Part shown: positions 6,557 through 16,800 of the stretch, piece by piece
How the letters are laid out: the number at the start of each line of letters is the position of its first letter
How positions within the stretch are numbered: the first letter of the stretch is position 1
DNA from: a virus
Length of the DNA: 37,425 nucleotides
Virus record (IMG/VR): IMGVR_UViG_3300020385_000028
Coordinates: 1 to 37,425 of that record
Direction: 5' to 3' (one strand)
Position numbers and translations under genes: made by a program
Notes under the pieces: generated by a model
Database searches by the model: none
Told to the model about the DNA's origin: nothing
What the model saw: the letters and a program-made list of their open reading frames with translations, nothing else

Positions 6557-7790
6557 AGAATACCAAACCACTATCATAGAAAAAGCGAAGGGTGTGCTTC
6601 AGGCACACCGCTTCGTTTATCTTTCAATGGAGGTGAGAACAGGAAAGACTCTGACTGCTTTGGGAGTGGCAGAGAAACTAGGTATAAAGAACCTTTTATT
6701 TGTTACAAAGAAAAAAGCTATTAGTTCAATCGAGGCTGATTATAATAAGTTAAAGCCAAACTACAATATAACTATAATCAATTATGAAAGCCTTCATAAG
6801 GTTAGAATCAATCAACCCAACAGTATTGATTTAATTGTACTTGATGAAGCACACACCTTGGGTGCATACCCAAAGCCAAGCAAGAGAACTAAGCTAGTAA
6901 AAGAAATTATTTTAAGACAGAATCCTTTTGTAATCCTGATGTCTGGAACTCCTACTCCAGAATCATTCAGTCAGATATACCATCAGGTGTATGCTTGTCC
7001 TAAGAATCCATTTATTGAGTATAAAAGCTTTTATAAGTTTGCTAAGGAATATGTTAATGTAGTTCAGAAAGTAATCAACTCCTTTCACATAAACAACTAC
7101 GATGATGGTAAGCCTGTGATACTAGACAGGATGAAACCATACATGATAAGTTATACTCAGAAGGAGGCAGGCTTCAAGTCAGAGATAAAAGAACATGTCT
7201 TAAAAGTAGAGATGAGTAAACTGACATACGACTTTGTCAAAGAGATGAGAGAGCATGGTATTATTACAGGAAAGAAAACAAAGGAAGTTATACTAGGAGA
7301 TACTGGGGTAAAGAAGATGTCAAAGATACACCAGCTTTTCTCTGGAACTGTGAAGTTAGAGAATGGAAAACGTATGGTAACTGACTTATCAAAAGCTAGG
7401 TTTATAGGCGCTGAATTTAAAAGCAGGAAGATAGGTATATTCTATAAGTTTAAAGCAGAGTATGATGCCTTAAAACAAGTCTATGGGGATAATATTACTA
7501 ATGACTTGCAAGAGTTCAAGACAACCAATAAAAATATAGCACTTCAGATTGTTAGTGGGCGTGAGGGAATAAGTTTAAAGGAAGCGGATTGTCTTGTGTA
7601 TTACAATATAGATTTCTCAGCTCTAAGTTATTGGCAGTCTCGTGACAGGATGACAACTAAAGATTCTAAGGTAAGTGATGTGTACTGGATATTTGCAGAC
7701 AGAGGAATTGAAACCAAGATATATAAAACTGTAACCAATAAAAAAGATTACACCCTCAGACATTTTAAAAAAGATTTACTAAGTTTATAA
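6546..7790 (+). CDS. SF2 (SNF2-like) DNA helicase/translocase (414 aa)
   Basis: The superfamily 2 motifs are in order: FREYQ at residues 3-7 (Q-like motif), Walker A RTGKT at 31-35, the DEAH box at 100-103, and SGTPTP at 133-138 (motif III). The C-terminal lobe has VSGREGISLKEAD and QSRDRMTT (motifs V and VI, the latter with arginine fingers near 370). Size and layout fit compact phage SNF2-like helicases that remodel or process DNA in replication and recombination. It is followed by a coiled-coil gene and two small PDDEXK-type nucleases, a common linkage in phage replication regions. Confidence 0.88.
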   Translation: MKFREYQTTIIEKAKGVLQAHRFVYLSMEVRTGKTLTALGVAEKLGIKNLLFVTKKKAISSIEADYNKLKPNYNITIINYESLHKVRINQPNSIDLIVLDEAHTLGAYPKPSKRTKLVKEIILRQNPFVILMSGTPTPESFSQIYHQVYACPKNPFIEYKSFYKFAKEYVNVVQKVINSFHINNYDDGKPVILDRMKPYMISYTQKEAGFKSEIKEHVLKVEMSKLTYDFVKEMREHGIITGKKTKEVILGDTGVKKMSKIHQLFSGTVKLENGKRMVTDLSKARFIGAEFKSRKIGIFYKFKAEYDALKQVYGDNITNDLQEFKTTNKNIALQIVSGREGISLKEADCLVYYNIDFSALSYWQSRDRMTTKDSKVSDVYWIFADRGIETKIYKTVTNKKDYTLRHFKKDLLSL

Positions 7791-7792
7791 TT

Positions 7793-8011
7793 ATGAAAGA
7801 ACAAAAATTAATAGAGATGATGAACAAGCTGGACAAGCTTGACAACATCATGCAAGAAGTCATCAAAGAGATGATGAACATTAGAAGCCTATCGGTTGGA
7901 ACACTTGAAGCTCTCAAGAGAATGAAAGGGTACGACAAAGCTATCGAGCAACTTAAAAAGGATGCAGCGAAAGATAAAGAGAAAGCTGAAAATGAAGGAC
8001 AGAAAAACTAA
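7793..8011 (+). CDS. Small coiled-coil protein (72 aa)
   Basis: Residues 1-45 form a heptad-patterned helix (LIEMMNKLDKLDNIMQEVIK) and the C-terminus is almost all charged (KKDAAKDKEKAENEGQK). Long helices of this type act as oligomerisation or bridging modules. It begins two bases after the helicase stop and its end overlaps the next nuclease-like gene. It may therefore couple the helicase and nuclease products, but this is inferred from position only. Confidence 0.65.
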   Translation: MKEQKLIEMMNKLDKLDNIMQEVIKEMMNIRSLSVGTLEALKRMKGYDKAIEQLKKDAAKDKEKAENEGQKN

Positions 8012-8390
8012 TTTCGATTACGATTTAATTATTGGTCAGCAAGGAGAAAAATTGATTGACCATATTTTTAAAAATGCAACCATTGAAGTTAAAAGAGATT
8101 TCTGGACAGGAACGACAGGTAATATAGCTGTTGAGTTTGAAAGCAGAGGTAAACCTTCTGGAATTTCTAAAACTAAATCAGATTATTACGCATTTATTTT
8201 AGCTGAACAGTTCAGAGATGAAATAATAATAATAATAAAAACTAAAAGACTAAAAGAGATAGCTAGGGAATATTATTCAAAAGGGTGCGTGAAAGAAATG
8301 GGGGATGACAAAACATCACTATCGGTTTTAATACCAATAAAAGATTTAAGTAACTTTGCATATAATGACAGAGCAACAGATACAAACTAA
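7992..8390 (+). CDS. PDDEXK-like small nuclease candidate (132 aa)
   Basis: The core reads GQQGEKLIDHIFKNATIEVKRDF, with E32-x-K34 as the ExK part of a PD-(D/E)xK centre and E17/E19 upstream. The segment NIAVEFESRGKPSGISKT then leads to DYYAFIL. This pattern (EVKRD...VE.ESRGKPSGI..T..DYYAF) recurs in phage proteins treated as Holliday-junction- or restriction-type nucleases. The frame extends to an ATG at 7962, but the ATG at 7992 reduces overlap with the coiled-coil gene and keeps the motif region whole. Catalytic activity is inferred; only part of the active site is certain. Confidence 0.65.
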   Translation: MKDRKTNFDYDLIIGQQGEKLIDHIFKNATIEVKRDFWTGTTGNIAVEFESRGKPSGISKTKSDYYAFILAEQFRDEIIIIIKTKRLKEIAREYYSKGCVKEMGDDKTSLSVLIPIKDLSNFAYNDRATDTN

Positions 8391-8604
8391 AAAGATTAAG
8401 GAGTTGGAAGCTGATGGTTACTTTGTTATTAAATTAATTAAGACTAATAAGAATGGTATACCAGATGTATTAGCATTACACCCTGATTATGGTATAGAAT
8501 TTTATGAAATTAAAACCAAGAAGGGTAAGGTGTCTAAGCTTCAGGAGTACCGAATGAAAGAACTAAAAGAATATGGATTTACCGCAGAGATATACAGGGG
8601 ATGA
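8365..8604 (+). CDS. VRR_NUC-type nuclease (79 aa)
   Basis: A minimal VRR_NUC domain: GIPDVLAL (D34), the EFYEIKTKKG stretch with E48-x-K50, and Q60 in SKLQEYRM, ending GFTAEIYR. These are the PD-(D/E)xK residues in the family's order. Stand-alone phage VRR_NUC proteins of 80-120 residues are thought to cut branched DNA and often lie beside an SNF2-like helicase, as here. It overlaps the upstream nuclease-like gene by 26 nt. The ATG at 8365 is chosen over the TTG at 8356. Confidence 0.85.
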   Translation: MTEQQIQTKKIKELEADGYFVIKLIKTNKNGIPDVLALHPDYGIEFYEIKTKKGKVSKLQEYRMKELKEYGFTAEIYRG

Positions 8605-8617
8605 GCACTACTACGAG

Positions 8618-8917
8618 ATGGAAGAAAACTTTTTGGAGGAGCTAGAGACTTTACCTCCACTATATAGTGCTGGAATTATAATGCAGTTAGATAAACTAGC
8701 GAGTGAAATGCATGAAGAAAAAAAATACGCTGATGAACCAAGAAAGTTTGGTATGGTCGCAGGTGTTGTTGCTATGCAAGACCCTTTGTTTTTTAGTGTA
8801 GAATATCTTAACTCAAGAAGTATGTTTCCTTTGTTTTATAAATTTAATATAATATCTTCGGATGAATACTTAGACTACTTAAACCTAAACAAAACTATTG
8901 ACTATGAAAACAATTGA
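8618..8917 (+). CDS. Acidic hypothetical protein (99 aa; longer form from 8573)
   Basis: An acidic, soluble, helix-rich protein with a central hydrophobic segment (FGMVAGVVAMQDPLFF) too polar to be a confident membrane helix. No family is recognised. An upstream in-frame ATG at 8573 would add 15 residues but overlap the nuclease gene by 32 nt, so the ATG at 8618 is preferred. It overlaps the following DnaA-like gene by 14 nt. Confidence 0.6.
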   Translation: MEENFLEELETLPPLYSAGIIMQLDKLASEMHEEKKYADEPRKFGMVAGVVAMQDPLFFSVEYLNSRSMFPLFYKFNIISSDEYLDYLNLNKTIDYENN

Positions 8918-9434
8918 AATAAAAGAATCCACAAAATTAAAAGCAATAAGAGATGAAGTCGTTAATAAATTTAATGCAGACATTACAAAGAAAAACAGAA
9001 ACCGAGAGCTAGTGTATGGAAGAGCTGTTTATTATAAGTTATGCAAAAATTTAACCAGCCACTCTCTATCTGACATTGGCACATTTATATATAAAGACCA
9101 CGCTACTGTGCTTCATGGTCTAAAAGTTTTTGAAACTTTTGAGTTAAACAATGATTATTATTACCTCAATGCTTATGAAGAAATGTTTAATAAATTAAAA
9201 TTAAACTATGCAATCAATATAAAAAACCCTAGAGATTTAAAAACAAAATATTACAAGTATGTAAATGAAAACGTTAATTTAAAAGAAAAAAACAAATCCA
9301 TGCGTATTCTAATTAAAAATGAATTTAAAGATATATTTAATGAGTCTCGAAAAGAGTTTGGGTATGTTCCGCAAACTGCATACTTGAAGCAAAGATTTGC
9401 AAAAATTAATGAAATGTTGAAAAAAATTTCATAA
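8904..9434 (+). CDS. Second DnaA domain IV-like protein with C-terminal extension (176 aa)
   Basis: Residues about 28-80 carry the DnaA box-binding signature almost intact: RELVYGRAVYYKLCKN (the VxARQIAMYL helix), HSLSDIGTFIYK (SLxEIG) and DHATVLHGLK, against DHTTVLHA in DnaA. There is no AAA+ ATPase part. A further roughly 95 residues, basic and helical, follow (KEKNKSMRILIKNEFKD) and could mediate contacts with other replication proteins. It is the better-conserved of two such proteins in this window. The ATG at 8904 is chosen over a TTG at 8898. The fold call is strong, the role (origin marking or host DnaA competition) inferred. Confidence 0.78.
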   Translation: MKTIEIKESTKLKAIRDEVVNKFNADITKKNRNRELVYGRAVYYKLCKNLTSHSLSDIGTFIYKDHATVLHGLKVFETFELNNDYYYLNAYEEMFNKLKLNYAINIKNPRDLKTKYYKYVNENVNLKEKNKSMRILIKNEFKDIFNESRKEFGYVPQTAYLKQRFAKINEMLKKIS

Positions 9435-9455
9435 CTTTAAGCTGCATTGATACTT

Positions 9456-9683
9456 ATGTCTTATAACATAGATGACATTGAAAAGATTCTAAACTTCACG
9501 AGCTGGAGTAATAAAAGGAAAATAGATACTCTTTTTGAGATTGACGCTGACCTTTATTGTAATTTAGGTAGCGACTCTAATAAGACTGAAGTTGAAAAAG
9601 TAAAGAAACAGTCACGTAAAATTTACAAGGCTGTAAAAAGAATCGATGAGTACACAGGAAGGTTATTGTTAAGAGAACAGTAA
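9456..9683 (+). CDS. Basic hypothetical protein (75 aa)
   Basis: A Lys-rich helical protein (KRKIDTLFEIDADLY, EKVKKQSRKIYKAVKRIDEY). Small proteins with the same 'KRKIDxLxEIDA...LG(S/T)DSxKTE' wording occur in Bacteroidota phages as I recall, always unannotated. The ATG at 9456 is chosen over a TTG at 9447. It lies between the DnaA-like gene and the metallophosphoesterase. Confidence 0.65.
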   Translation: MSYNIDDIEKILNFTSWSNKRKIDTLFEIDADLYCNLGSDSNKTEVEKVKKQSRKIYKAVKRIDEYTGRLLLREQ

Positions 9684-9693
9684 ACCTTAAAAA

Positions 9694-9882
9694 ATGAATA
9701 TAACACCGCTAGAGCAAAAGCGTCTTCAAAACATTAACTTTATAATGGAAGATATTCATGACTCAGTAAATCAAATATACGAAACATTGGTAGACCAAGA
9801 GTATGATGAAACTCGAAAGTCTATACTGACTCTTAATAGTAAATTAAAAACTATTAACGAATCAATAAACGATGAGCTATAA
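9694..9882 (+). CDS. Small acidic coiled-coil-like protein (62 aa)
   Basis: Almost entirely helical by composition, with Ile/Leu at heptad-like spacing (QNINFIMEDIHDSVNQIYET) and no Cys, Trp or membrane segment. Function unknown. Its last 11 nt overlap the start of the metallophosphoesterase gene, indicating co-translation. Confidence 0.6.
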   Translation: MNITPLEQKRLQNINFIMEDIHDSVNQIYETLVDQEYDETRKSILTLNSKLKTINESINDEL

Positions 9883-10588
9883 AGATTTCAGACCACGATT
9901 AAAAGGAGATAAAAAAATTGCATACGATAACCTAACTAAAAACGAGAGAAGGATTCTGGTTGTAGGAGATTTGCATGCACCATTTGAACTTGATGGATAC
10001 TTAGATTTCTGTCAAGAAACTTACGCAAAGTATTTATGTAACCAGGTAATATTCATTGGAGATATTATAGACAACCATTACAGTTCTTATCACGAGACTT
10101 CCTCTGATGCGCTTGGTGGAGCTGATGAGTTAGACTACGCAATACAAACAGTGAGTCATTGGAACAGAGCTTTTCCAGAAGCTGATGTAATTATAGGAAA
10201 CCACGACAGAATGGTAATGCGGAAAGCTCAGACCTCAGCTATACCAACTATGTGGATTAAATCTTACAACGAGGTACTGGGAACTAAATGGAACTGGGTG
10301 GAAAGAATAGTGTATGATAATGTACAGTACATACACGGTGAGGGTGGAACGGCTAGAACAAAAGCCAAAAATGATATGATGTCTACTGTGCAGGGGCACA
10401 TACACACGCAAGCCTATATCGAATGGATGGTAGGTAGGAACTTTAGAGTCTTTGGTATGCAGGTAGGTTGTGGTATAGATACTACATCATACGCAGCTGC
10501 TTACGCAAAGCATTTTAAAAAACAAGCTATTGGTTGTGGCGTTGTTCTGGGTGGACACACAGCTATTAATTGTCTTATGAATCTGTAA
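9872..10588 (+). CDS. Calcineurin-like metallophosphoesterase (238 aa)
   Basis: All five metal-binding motifs are present in order: D33-x-H35 in VGDLHAP, GDIID (D64, D67), GNHD (N110-H111-D112), H155 in YIHGEGG, and GHIH (H176, H178). The fold binds two metal ions and hydrolyses phosphomonoesters or diesters. Phage members are suspected DNA- or nucleotide-directed enzymes, but the substrate cannot be read from sequence. It is the last sizeable gene of the plus-strand early block. Confidence 0.88.
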   Translation: MSYKDFRPRLKGDKKIAYDNLTKNERRILVVGDLHAPFELDGYLDFCQETYAKYLCNQVIFIGDIIDNHYSSYHETSSDALGGADELDYAIQTVSHWNRAFPEADVIIGNHDRMVMRKAQTSAIPTMWIKSYNEVLGTKWNWVERIVYDNVQYIHGEGGTARTKAKNDMMSTVQGHIHTQAYIEWMVGRNFRVFGMQVGCGIDTTSYAAAYAKHFKKQAIGCGVVLGGHTAINCLMNL

Positions 10589-10674
10589 TGAATAAAAAAC
10601 ACTTGATAGAGTTTGTAGTGGTGATAGTAATTAACTTACTTATTTTTTACTCTTTCTATTTACTCCTCTTCTAG
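10588..10674 (+). CDS. 28-aa single-span membrane microprotein (tentative)
   Basis: An ATG at 10588 overlaps the metallophosphoesterase stop and opens 28 codons ending at TAG 10672-10674. The peptide has a basic start (MNKKHL) and then about 20 hydrophobic residues (EFVVVIVINLLIFYSFYLLL), a complete transmembrane helix with the N-terminus inside. It is too short to call a holin with confidence. It overlaps the 3' end of the converging minus-strand gene by 35 nt. Translational coupling supports it; the short length argues against. Confidence 0.4.
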   Translation: MNKKHLIEFVVVIVINLLIFYSFYLLLF

Positions 10675-10828
10675 CTCTACGTTGCGTAAGTCTTCTACGA
10701 GTATTGGTCCTGGGGTGTAACCTGTTAGGAAGAGAATCTGGGTCAGATGTTTCTTTCTCAAACTCCTTAGCCATCTCTGGCTTGTTTATGTGCATCCATC
10801 TACGTTGTGCTTTACTTTGGAAAGGCAT
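10640..10828 (-). CDS. Small basic phage protein, SKAQRRWM family (62 aa)
   Basis: The N-terminus MPFQSKAQRRWMHINKPEMA is a pattern I recognise from many phages (SKAQRRWMYANxPEMAxxWExET), always near virion genes and without known function. The C-terminus is strongly Arg/Lys-rich (TRRRLTQRRARRGVNRKSKK), suggesting nucleic-acid contact, possibly with packaged DNA. It starts two bases after the giant virion protein's stop and is the last gene of the minus-strand block. Confidence 0.75.
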   Translation of the reverse strand: MPFQSKAQRRWMHINKPEMAKEFEKETSDPDSLPNRLHPRTNTRRRLTQRRARRGVNRKSKK

Positions 10829-10830
10829 AA

Positions 10831-13800
10831 TTAATCTATATCAAAATCTGTTTTTAAATCAAGGTCAAGGCTGGTATCAAAATCAAAATCTAATCCTTTA
10901 CTTTTTTTACCAGAAGAACCAAACTTTAATTTCTTAGCTTTTTTCTGAGGCCCACTTATAGCATACTCACTAAAGTTAAATATTCTAAGCACGTCTTCTC
11001 CTGCCCCATCTGTTTCCCCATTGATTACTTTCTGCAGATTATTTACCCACCTTTCAATTATGCTATATGGTAAACCATTTCTATTTATAAAATCAAACAT
11101 TTCTTTATTTGCTTTGTCATAATCAGATTGTTTACCCGACCTATAGGCTTTACCTAAAGCATTAACAATAACCATAAAATCTGTTGCTGTCTCAAAAAAT
11201 GGAAGAGAATTTGTTTGCCTCCACCATGGTTTATCTTGATATGCATCAGCAAATTGAGTAAATACTTTACCCCAAAGGAACAAACCATTCATATTACCTA
11301 TAAAAGCTGCTCTCATTAATGAGTCATCATCATCATCTCTTGGGTCTCTAGCAAGTCCTGGAAGTCCAAGAGATGTATATGCAAATAAAACAGGCATAAA
11401 CGCATGATAAAATGCTAATTGAGAGAATGCTTGAACAACATTAGGAGCGTTTTTATTTTTATCACCTTTAGCAAATCTTTTTGCCGCTCTTATCATTTGT
11501 CTATATCCTGTTATTTCCCTTCTTAGGTATTGCTTTGGCGTTGTCAAAAACATGTTTAACCCACGAGAAAAAGGGTCTCTGTTTTGATGAACGTCCCTAT
11601 CCTGTAAATCATAAGATTGCTGTGTTGACTTTACATCTTTTTCAAACTTTCTTATAGCATAATCTATAGCTTGCTGTTCTGTAGCGTTTGGATTTTCTTT
11701 TTGAAACTTAGCTTTATAAAAAGAATAATTAGGTAGACCTCCCATTAAAATTGCGCTTCTATCAGCTACTTTAATCATACCCATTAATATATCTATAGCA
11801 AAGTTTTGAGTTGTTTTTGGAATAAAGCTTTGAAATCTTTCCGGGCTATAAGTTTCTATATTACGCAGTATACTTGTTGCAGCTCTATCTTTTAGATAAA
11901 CTGAGTTTTCTAATACTTCTCTATAAACTTTTAATTGTTGAGTTTTATTTTTTACAGCATATTTAATCCAGTTAGCTGGGCCAACTTCTGGCTCTAGGGC
12001 AAAAGTTGGTATGGATGTTAGCTGTTTTATTGCTATTGCAGGAGAAAGCATTAATCTAGAAACTTGAAAAACATTATTAAAAAAGTTAAGAATTTGTGTA
12101 CCAAATAAATTTAATTGTGATTTTCCAGCCATGGCAATATTGTTAATCATATTATCAATTAACTTATAAAATTTTTCACCATGAATGCTTTCAATTATAA
12201 TCTTAGCATCTTTGTTTGTAAACAATCTTGATATGGTTTGCAAATTTTCAGCATAAGCATCAAAATATTCCATGTCCTGCGTGTACTCCATCATTGCATC
12301 TACTAAGGTGCTGTTTTTAATTTTATCTTTGCTTTTAATTCTTAGTTTTGTATAGTTTGAGCCTACCGTAGCATTGTATTTACTAGCTCCTTGAAGCAAA
12401 TGAAACTCTTCTGTTTTTTCTCCTTCTCTTCTAATAGGCCCGGCATAGTATTTATTATAAGGCATATCAGTGTAATAAATTCTTTTATATGTTTCATTAA
12501 ACCTTTGATGCATAATAGGATAAAACTCATTGACCTGCCACTCACCAAATGCTCTAACTCTATCATCTAATTTTTCATTCATTTCTCGCATTACTCTTTG
12601 ATACTGCTCACCATACATGTTTTTAAATGTTGGATGCAGCGCAGGGTCTTCATATTGAAAAACCATATACCCCATTTGTTCTTGAGATAATATAATTTCA
12701 TTTTTCGCTAGAACATCTCTAAGATTATTTTTGTTTTCATCATTTCTATTATTATCATATTTAGCTTGAGCCGACTCAACCTCTTGTGGGTTTTTATAAA
12801 ATATATTATCTGTTTGATTTAAATTTCTTAAAGTAAACCTATAATTTTTACCATAATATTTAATTAAATTTTCTTCCAGTAATTGTGAAAATTCAAGCAT
12901 TCTGTTTTTATATTGCCTTGTAGATTCGTTAACCTTTGCTGTAACTATCTCTTGAAGCTGACCACCAAACACTACTCCAGGAAACTCTGCTAATTGGTCA
13001 ATTAATCCTGTTAAATCTTGAGCAGCTCCAAAACCTATAACGTTACTAAAGTTTCTCATCAATCTTTTAACTTTAACAATCACGTTCTTGCTAACTTTTT
13101 CTTTATTTGCAATTCCTTCTCTTGTTTCAGAAATTTTTTCTACTTCTGTTTTAAAGTCTTTGTCATCGGGATTTAGTTCTTGATTTGTTGTTTCTTTAAT
13201 AAGTATAGATAGGTTTTGCATATACTGTTTATGCTTTTCTTGTAGTATACCTGCCTGTATATCTCTACCTCTTACTACTATGTTTTCCAGTTGTGCGTAT
13301 GCTCTTGTTAAGTTTTCAAGTCTTGAGATATCAGTGGGGTCTTGCAGCATTGCCTCATTATAATTCAGTGCGGTTGTAATGTCAGCAATCCTCATTAAAG
13401 TTTCTGGAGTCAACTCTTGGTTTTCTGTATCATTATTGCTTTCTAATAAACTTTTAAGCTCATCTCTTAATTTATCCTGTGTCTTCTCTATAACCTCAAC
13501 ATCAGTACTTGTTACGAGTAAAGATGCAATGGTTTTTAATCTTTTTTTTGTATCAACATCTATCTTAACACCTTTAGGTTTTCCCGAAACCACAACTTCA
13601 TACTTACCGTTTAACAATCTTTTAATTCTATTAAGTACGTTTTTATTGTTAAGATTAGTTACAATTCCTTCTATTTCATCTACAATGTTTTCTAAGTTGT
13701 TTCCTTTTAAGTCTGCCGTACTTAGGTCTTGAATTTTTCTAACTATATCTATTACCTCTGATTTAGTAAACAAAGACTTAGGAAGATTTCTTCTTAATAA

Positions 13801-16800
13801 ATTTATAAGTATCTGTTGTTGACTTTTAACAGTTGTAGCACTTTTCTTTTTATCTCTAAGACTTTGTCTAGCTTTTACTATTTGGGCAGTAACTGTTTGA
13901 GATGGTCTTGCTTCGAGTATACTTGTAAGGTCACTAAGCATTTGTGCTTGAACTGTTGATAAACCTTTTTTAGTTTTGGTCTCGCCTTTTACTTTATAAG
14001 TTTCAGCTAAACCTTTAAACTGTGGCCTTTCCATTAAATAATTAATAACTGAATCAGCTTCAGCCGTTTTACTTAAAGGTTTTTTCTTGTTAGCTTTTCT
14101 TTGTTTTAAAATAAAAGTTTCTAATTGTAAAAATAGTTTTGTTCCAGCAGCATCTCCAATCTTTTTAAAACTATCAGGCACTCCTCCTAATGTTAAAGAC
14201 TGGATGTCTAATATATCTTTAATCTTTGTTTCAGAAAGTTTATACTGTCTTCTAAGTGTATCAACTATAAGCTCTTCTCTTACCTTTCTATCTCTTAACT
14301 GGCTTGCAATGTCTACATAGAAGTCATCGCTTCTCTGACCTCTGCCCGTCAATTGATTTGTATCAATTTCGTATGGGTTTATAAACTTATTATTTTTAGT
14401 AACATAAAGTGAGCCACTCCTAGCTCTTGCCACTCCATATCCTAATGGTTCTGCTGCCTTTCTAAATTGAAACTCATCTACCATTGGATTAGCAAACCCT
14501 GCTGTATCTACATTATAAAACTGTGCAACCTCTTGTATTGTTTTCTCTCTTTGCTCTCTAGGTGTAATTTTATTAATTTGAGCTACTTTAGGAATAGAAC
14601 CTGAGCTACTAGCTACATTAGATTTTTTAAATGAATCTTCCCCTACTTCTTCTTTTACTGAAACCGTTGTACTTGCTATATTATATTTAGTGTATGTATC
14701 AGTTACCTCTGAGGATTGATAAAATAAATCAGGTTGATAGATACCTTCTATATTCGCCTTTATAGTGTATGCGAATGAAGGGTGGTAATCTACATCACCT
14801 ACATTAGGCTTAGTTATTTGTAAATCTCTGTTGTCAAACTTTATTAAACTAATTATATCGAAACTATTAGAGCCTACGTTTAATGGGTCTTGAAATTTTT
14901 TAACAAAATCAATTTTGTTATTAACTTTTAAAGCGTCTTTGTATTTAGCATTACCAGAATATCTATCGTTAAACAATTTTCTTAATTCAGGTGAGTAATT
15001 ATTTTTAATGTCTAGCAATTCCACAAGCTTTTTTGGATTATCTTTAAAAGAATTAAAATCTTTTATGTTTAAGTTAGATTTTTTATTAAAAACATTTAAA
15101 GCTTTTTTACCATCAATATTGGTTAATGCACTATTAAAAAGAGTTATCAACTCTTCATTAGTTAATATATTATTATCTAAAGCGGCATAAGTTAATTGTT
15201 CAAATATGTTTTGTTGGAATTGCCATGATTTTTCTAAAGTTCCTACATGAGGGGCAAATAAGCTTACGTCTCCCTGCTCTACATTTCTTTTAAATGTTTC
15301 AGCATTAACATCAGTGTTAAATGCGGCTAAGTTAGAAAAGTCACCAATGTTTAAACCTTGTTTTTCCATCATTAAAGGCACATAGCTTTTACCCCCATAC
15401 AAATTTAGCACGATACCAGGTGCAATTTCTGTTGGACCAGCACTTGTAAAATCATACATGTTAGTTATAATTTTTTGATTTTTAAAATCCTTTACACTTT
15501 TATCAGTTATCAATGAGGAGAAAGACCTTGTGTCTGTTTTAACGCTTGGCGCTCTTTGTTCTCTTCCGGTTGGGGGGAAAGTAAGCGTACCCACTTGACC
15601 CCCCTCTCCTTGCTCTTGTTCTTTATCTAACCCTGACTGTTCTTCAATTATTTGTACATCTGTTTCTGTTATAGTTTCTCCAGTTGAAATTTTACCAGCA
15701 AGCGTATTAAATAAATCTACTACATCAGAGTCTTGCTGTGTAAACTCAGAGATGTTTATATTTAAACCAATCTTATTTGCAAGCTCTTGTAGGAACTTAA
15801 TTACTTTATTTTTCTGTGGCTTAGTCAGCATTGTATAATCAGCAGCCATTATACCCATGAGTTCTGCTAACCTTTCTTCATTTTGTAAGTCAGGTTGGTC
15901 ATCGTATTTTGCTGCAAACTCATCTATTCTTCTAGCAATAGCACTGTTTTTTGGTAATGCTTTTCTGATTGACCTCATCATATTCTCAGCTAGCTTAGCT
16001 GCTTCAGCATCAGTTTTAATTTTACTCAGTAAAGTTGCATGAAATATTTCGTGGGGCACTGTTGTCGCAAGAGCTTTATTTAAATCAACATGTATAACAT
16101 TCTCATTAGTGTCATAAAAACCCCTGTTGCCAGCTGGAGCAAATCTTTCAAACTCAGTTGTGCTTTCGTGTAATATTATTTTAGTCTCAGGAAAAAGTTT
16201 CTGTATTGCTTTTGCTCCTGTTTTTGCTATTCTTTTAACTAAGCTTCGTCTTGTTGTTTGGTCAGGCTCTAGGTTGTCTGGTTGCTCATTAGTATTTATA
16301 ATTAAATTTTCAGAAACCTCTTCAACATTTTCAGTTTTCTTTTTACCAAAGAAAGTGTCCGTAGCACTCTCTTTTGTCTCTTGTACAGGAGCAGCTGATT
16401 CAGCTTCTTCAACTACCTCTGTTATATCTTTAGACTCTTGTTGTGTAGCGCCTTTCACTTGTGTATCTGTGGTAGGCTCGTTTATTTTAGAAAGCTTTTC
16501 ATTAATCTGTTGTATCTCAAGGTTGTCTTGTTTAACCGAACCAAGGTTCTGGTCTATTGGAGGTGCAGTTCTGTCTTCTAAAATTTTCTTTCTTATTTTT
16601 AAATCCATAGCCTCAGCAAAATTAGGATTGTCAATACCCCCTGGCAATTCATTTGCTAACCCTATAGCTAATTCATAGTCTGCTTTAATCTGTTTACCCT
16701 GTTCTGTAGTTATCTCTCCACCATTAATCTCCATCTTTATAAGATTTGTTAAAGCTGATTGAGATATTTTGGGATTATTTTTTATTTCTCTAAATATTTG

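Noticed and set aside
8221-8238. ATA trinucleotide run
   Set aside because: A short AT-rich run encoding Ile residues in the nuclease-like gene; expected by chance in such AT-rich DNA and too short to call a functional repeat.
10595-10625. Possible bidirectional terminator at the convergent junction
   Set aside because: Only a 4-bp CACT/AGTG stem with a long loop before a T-run; too weak to call.
13379-16678. Several plus-strand open frames of 60-183 codons within the giant virion gene
   Set aside because: They are antisense shadows: low-complexity Ser/Leu-rich translations, no spacing logic, no promoters, and a continuous 2725-codon gene on the minus strand.
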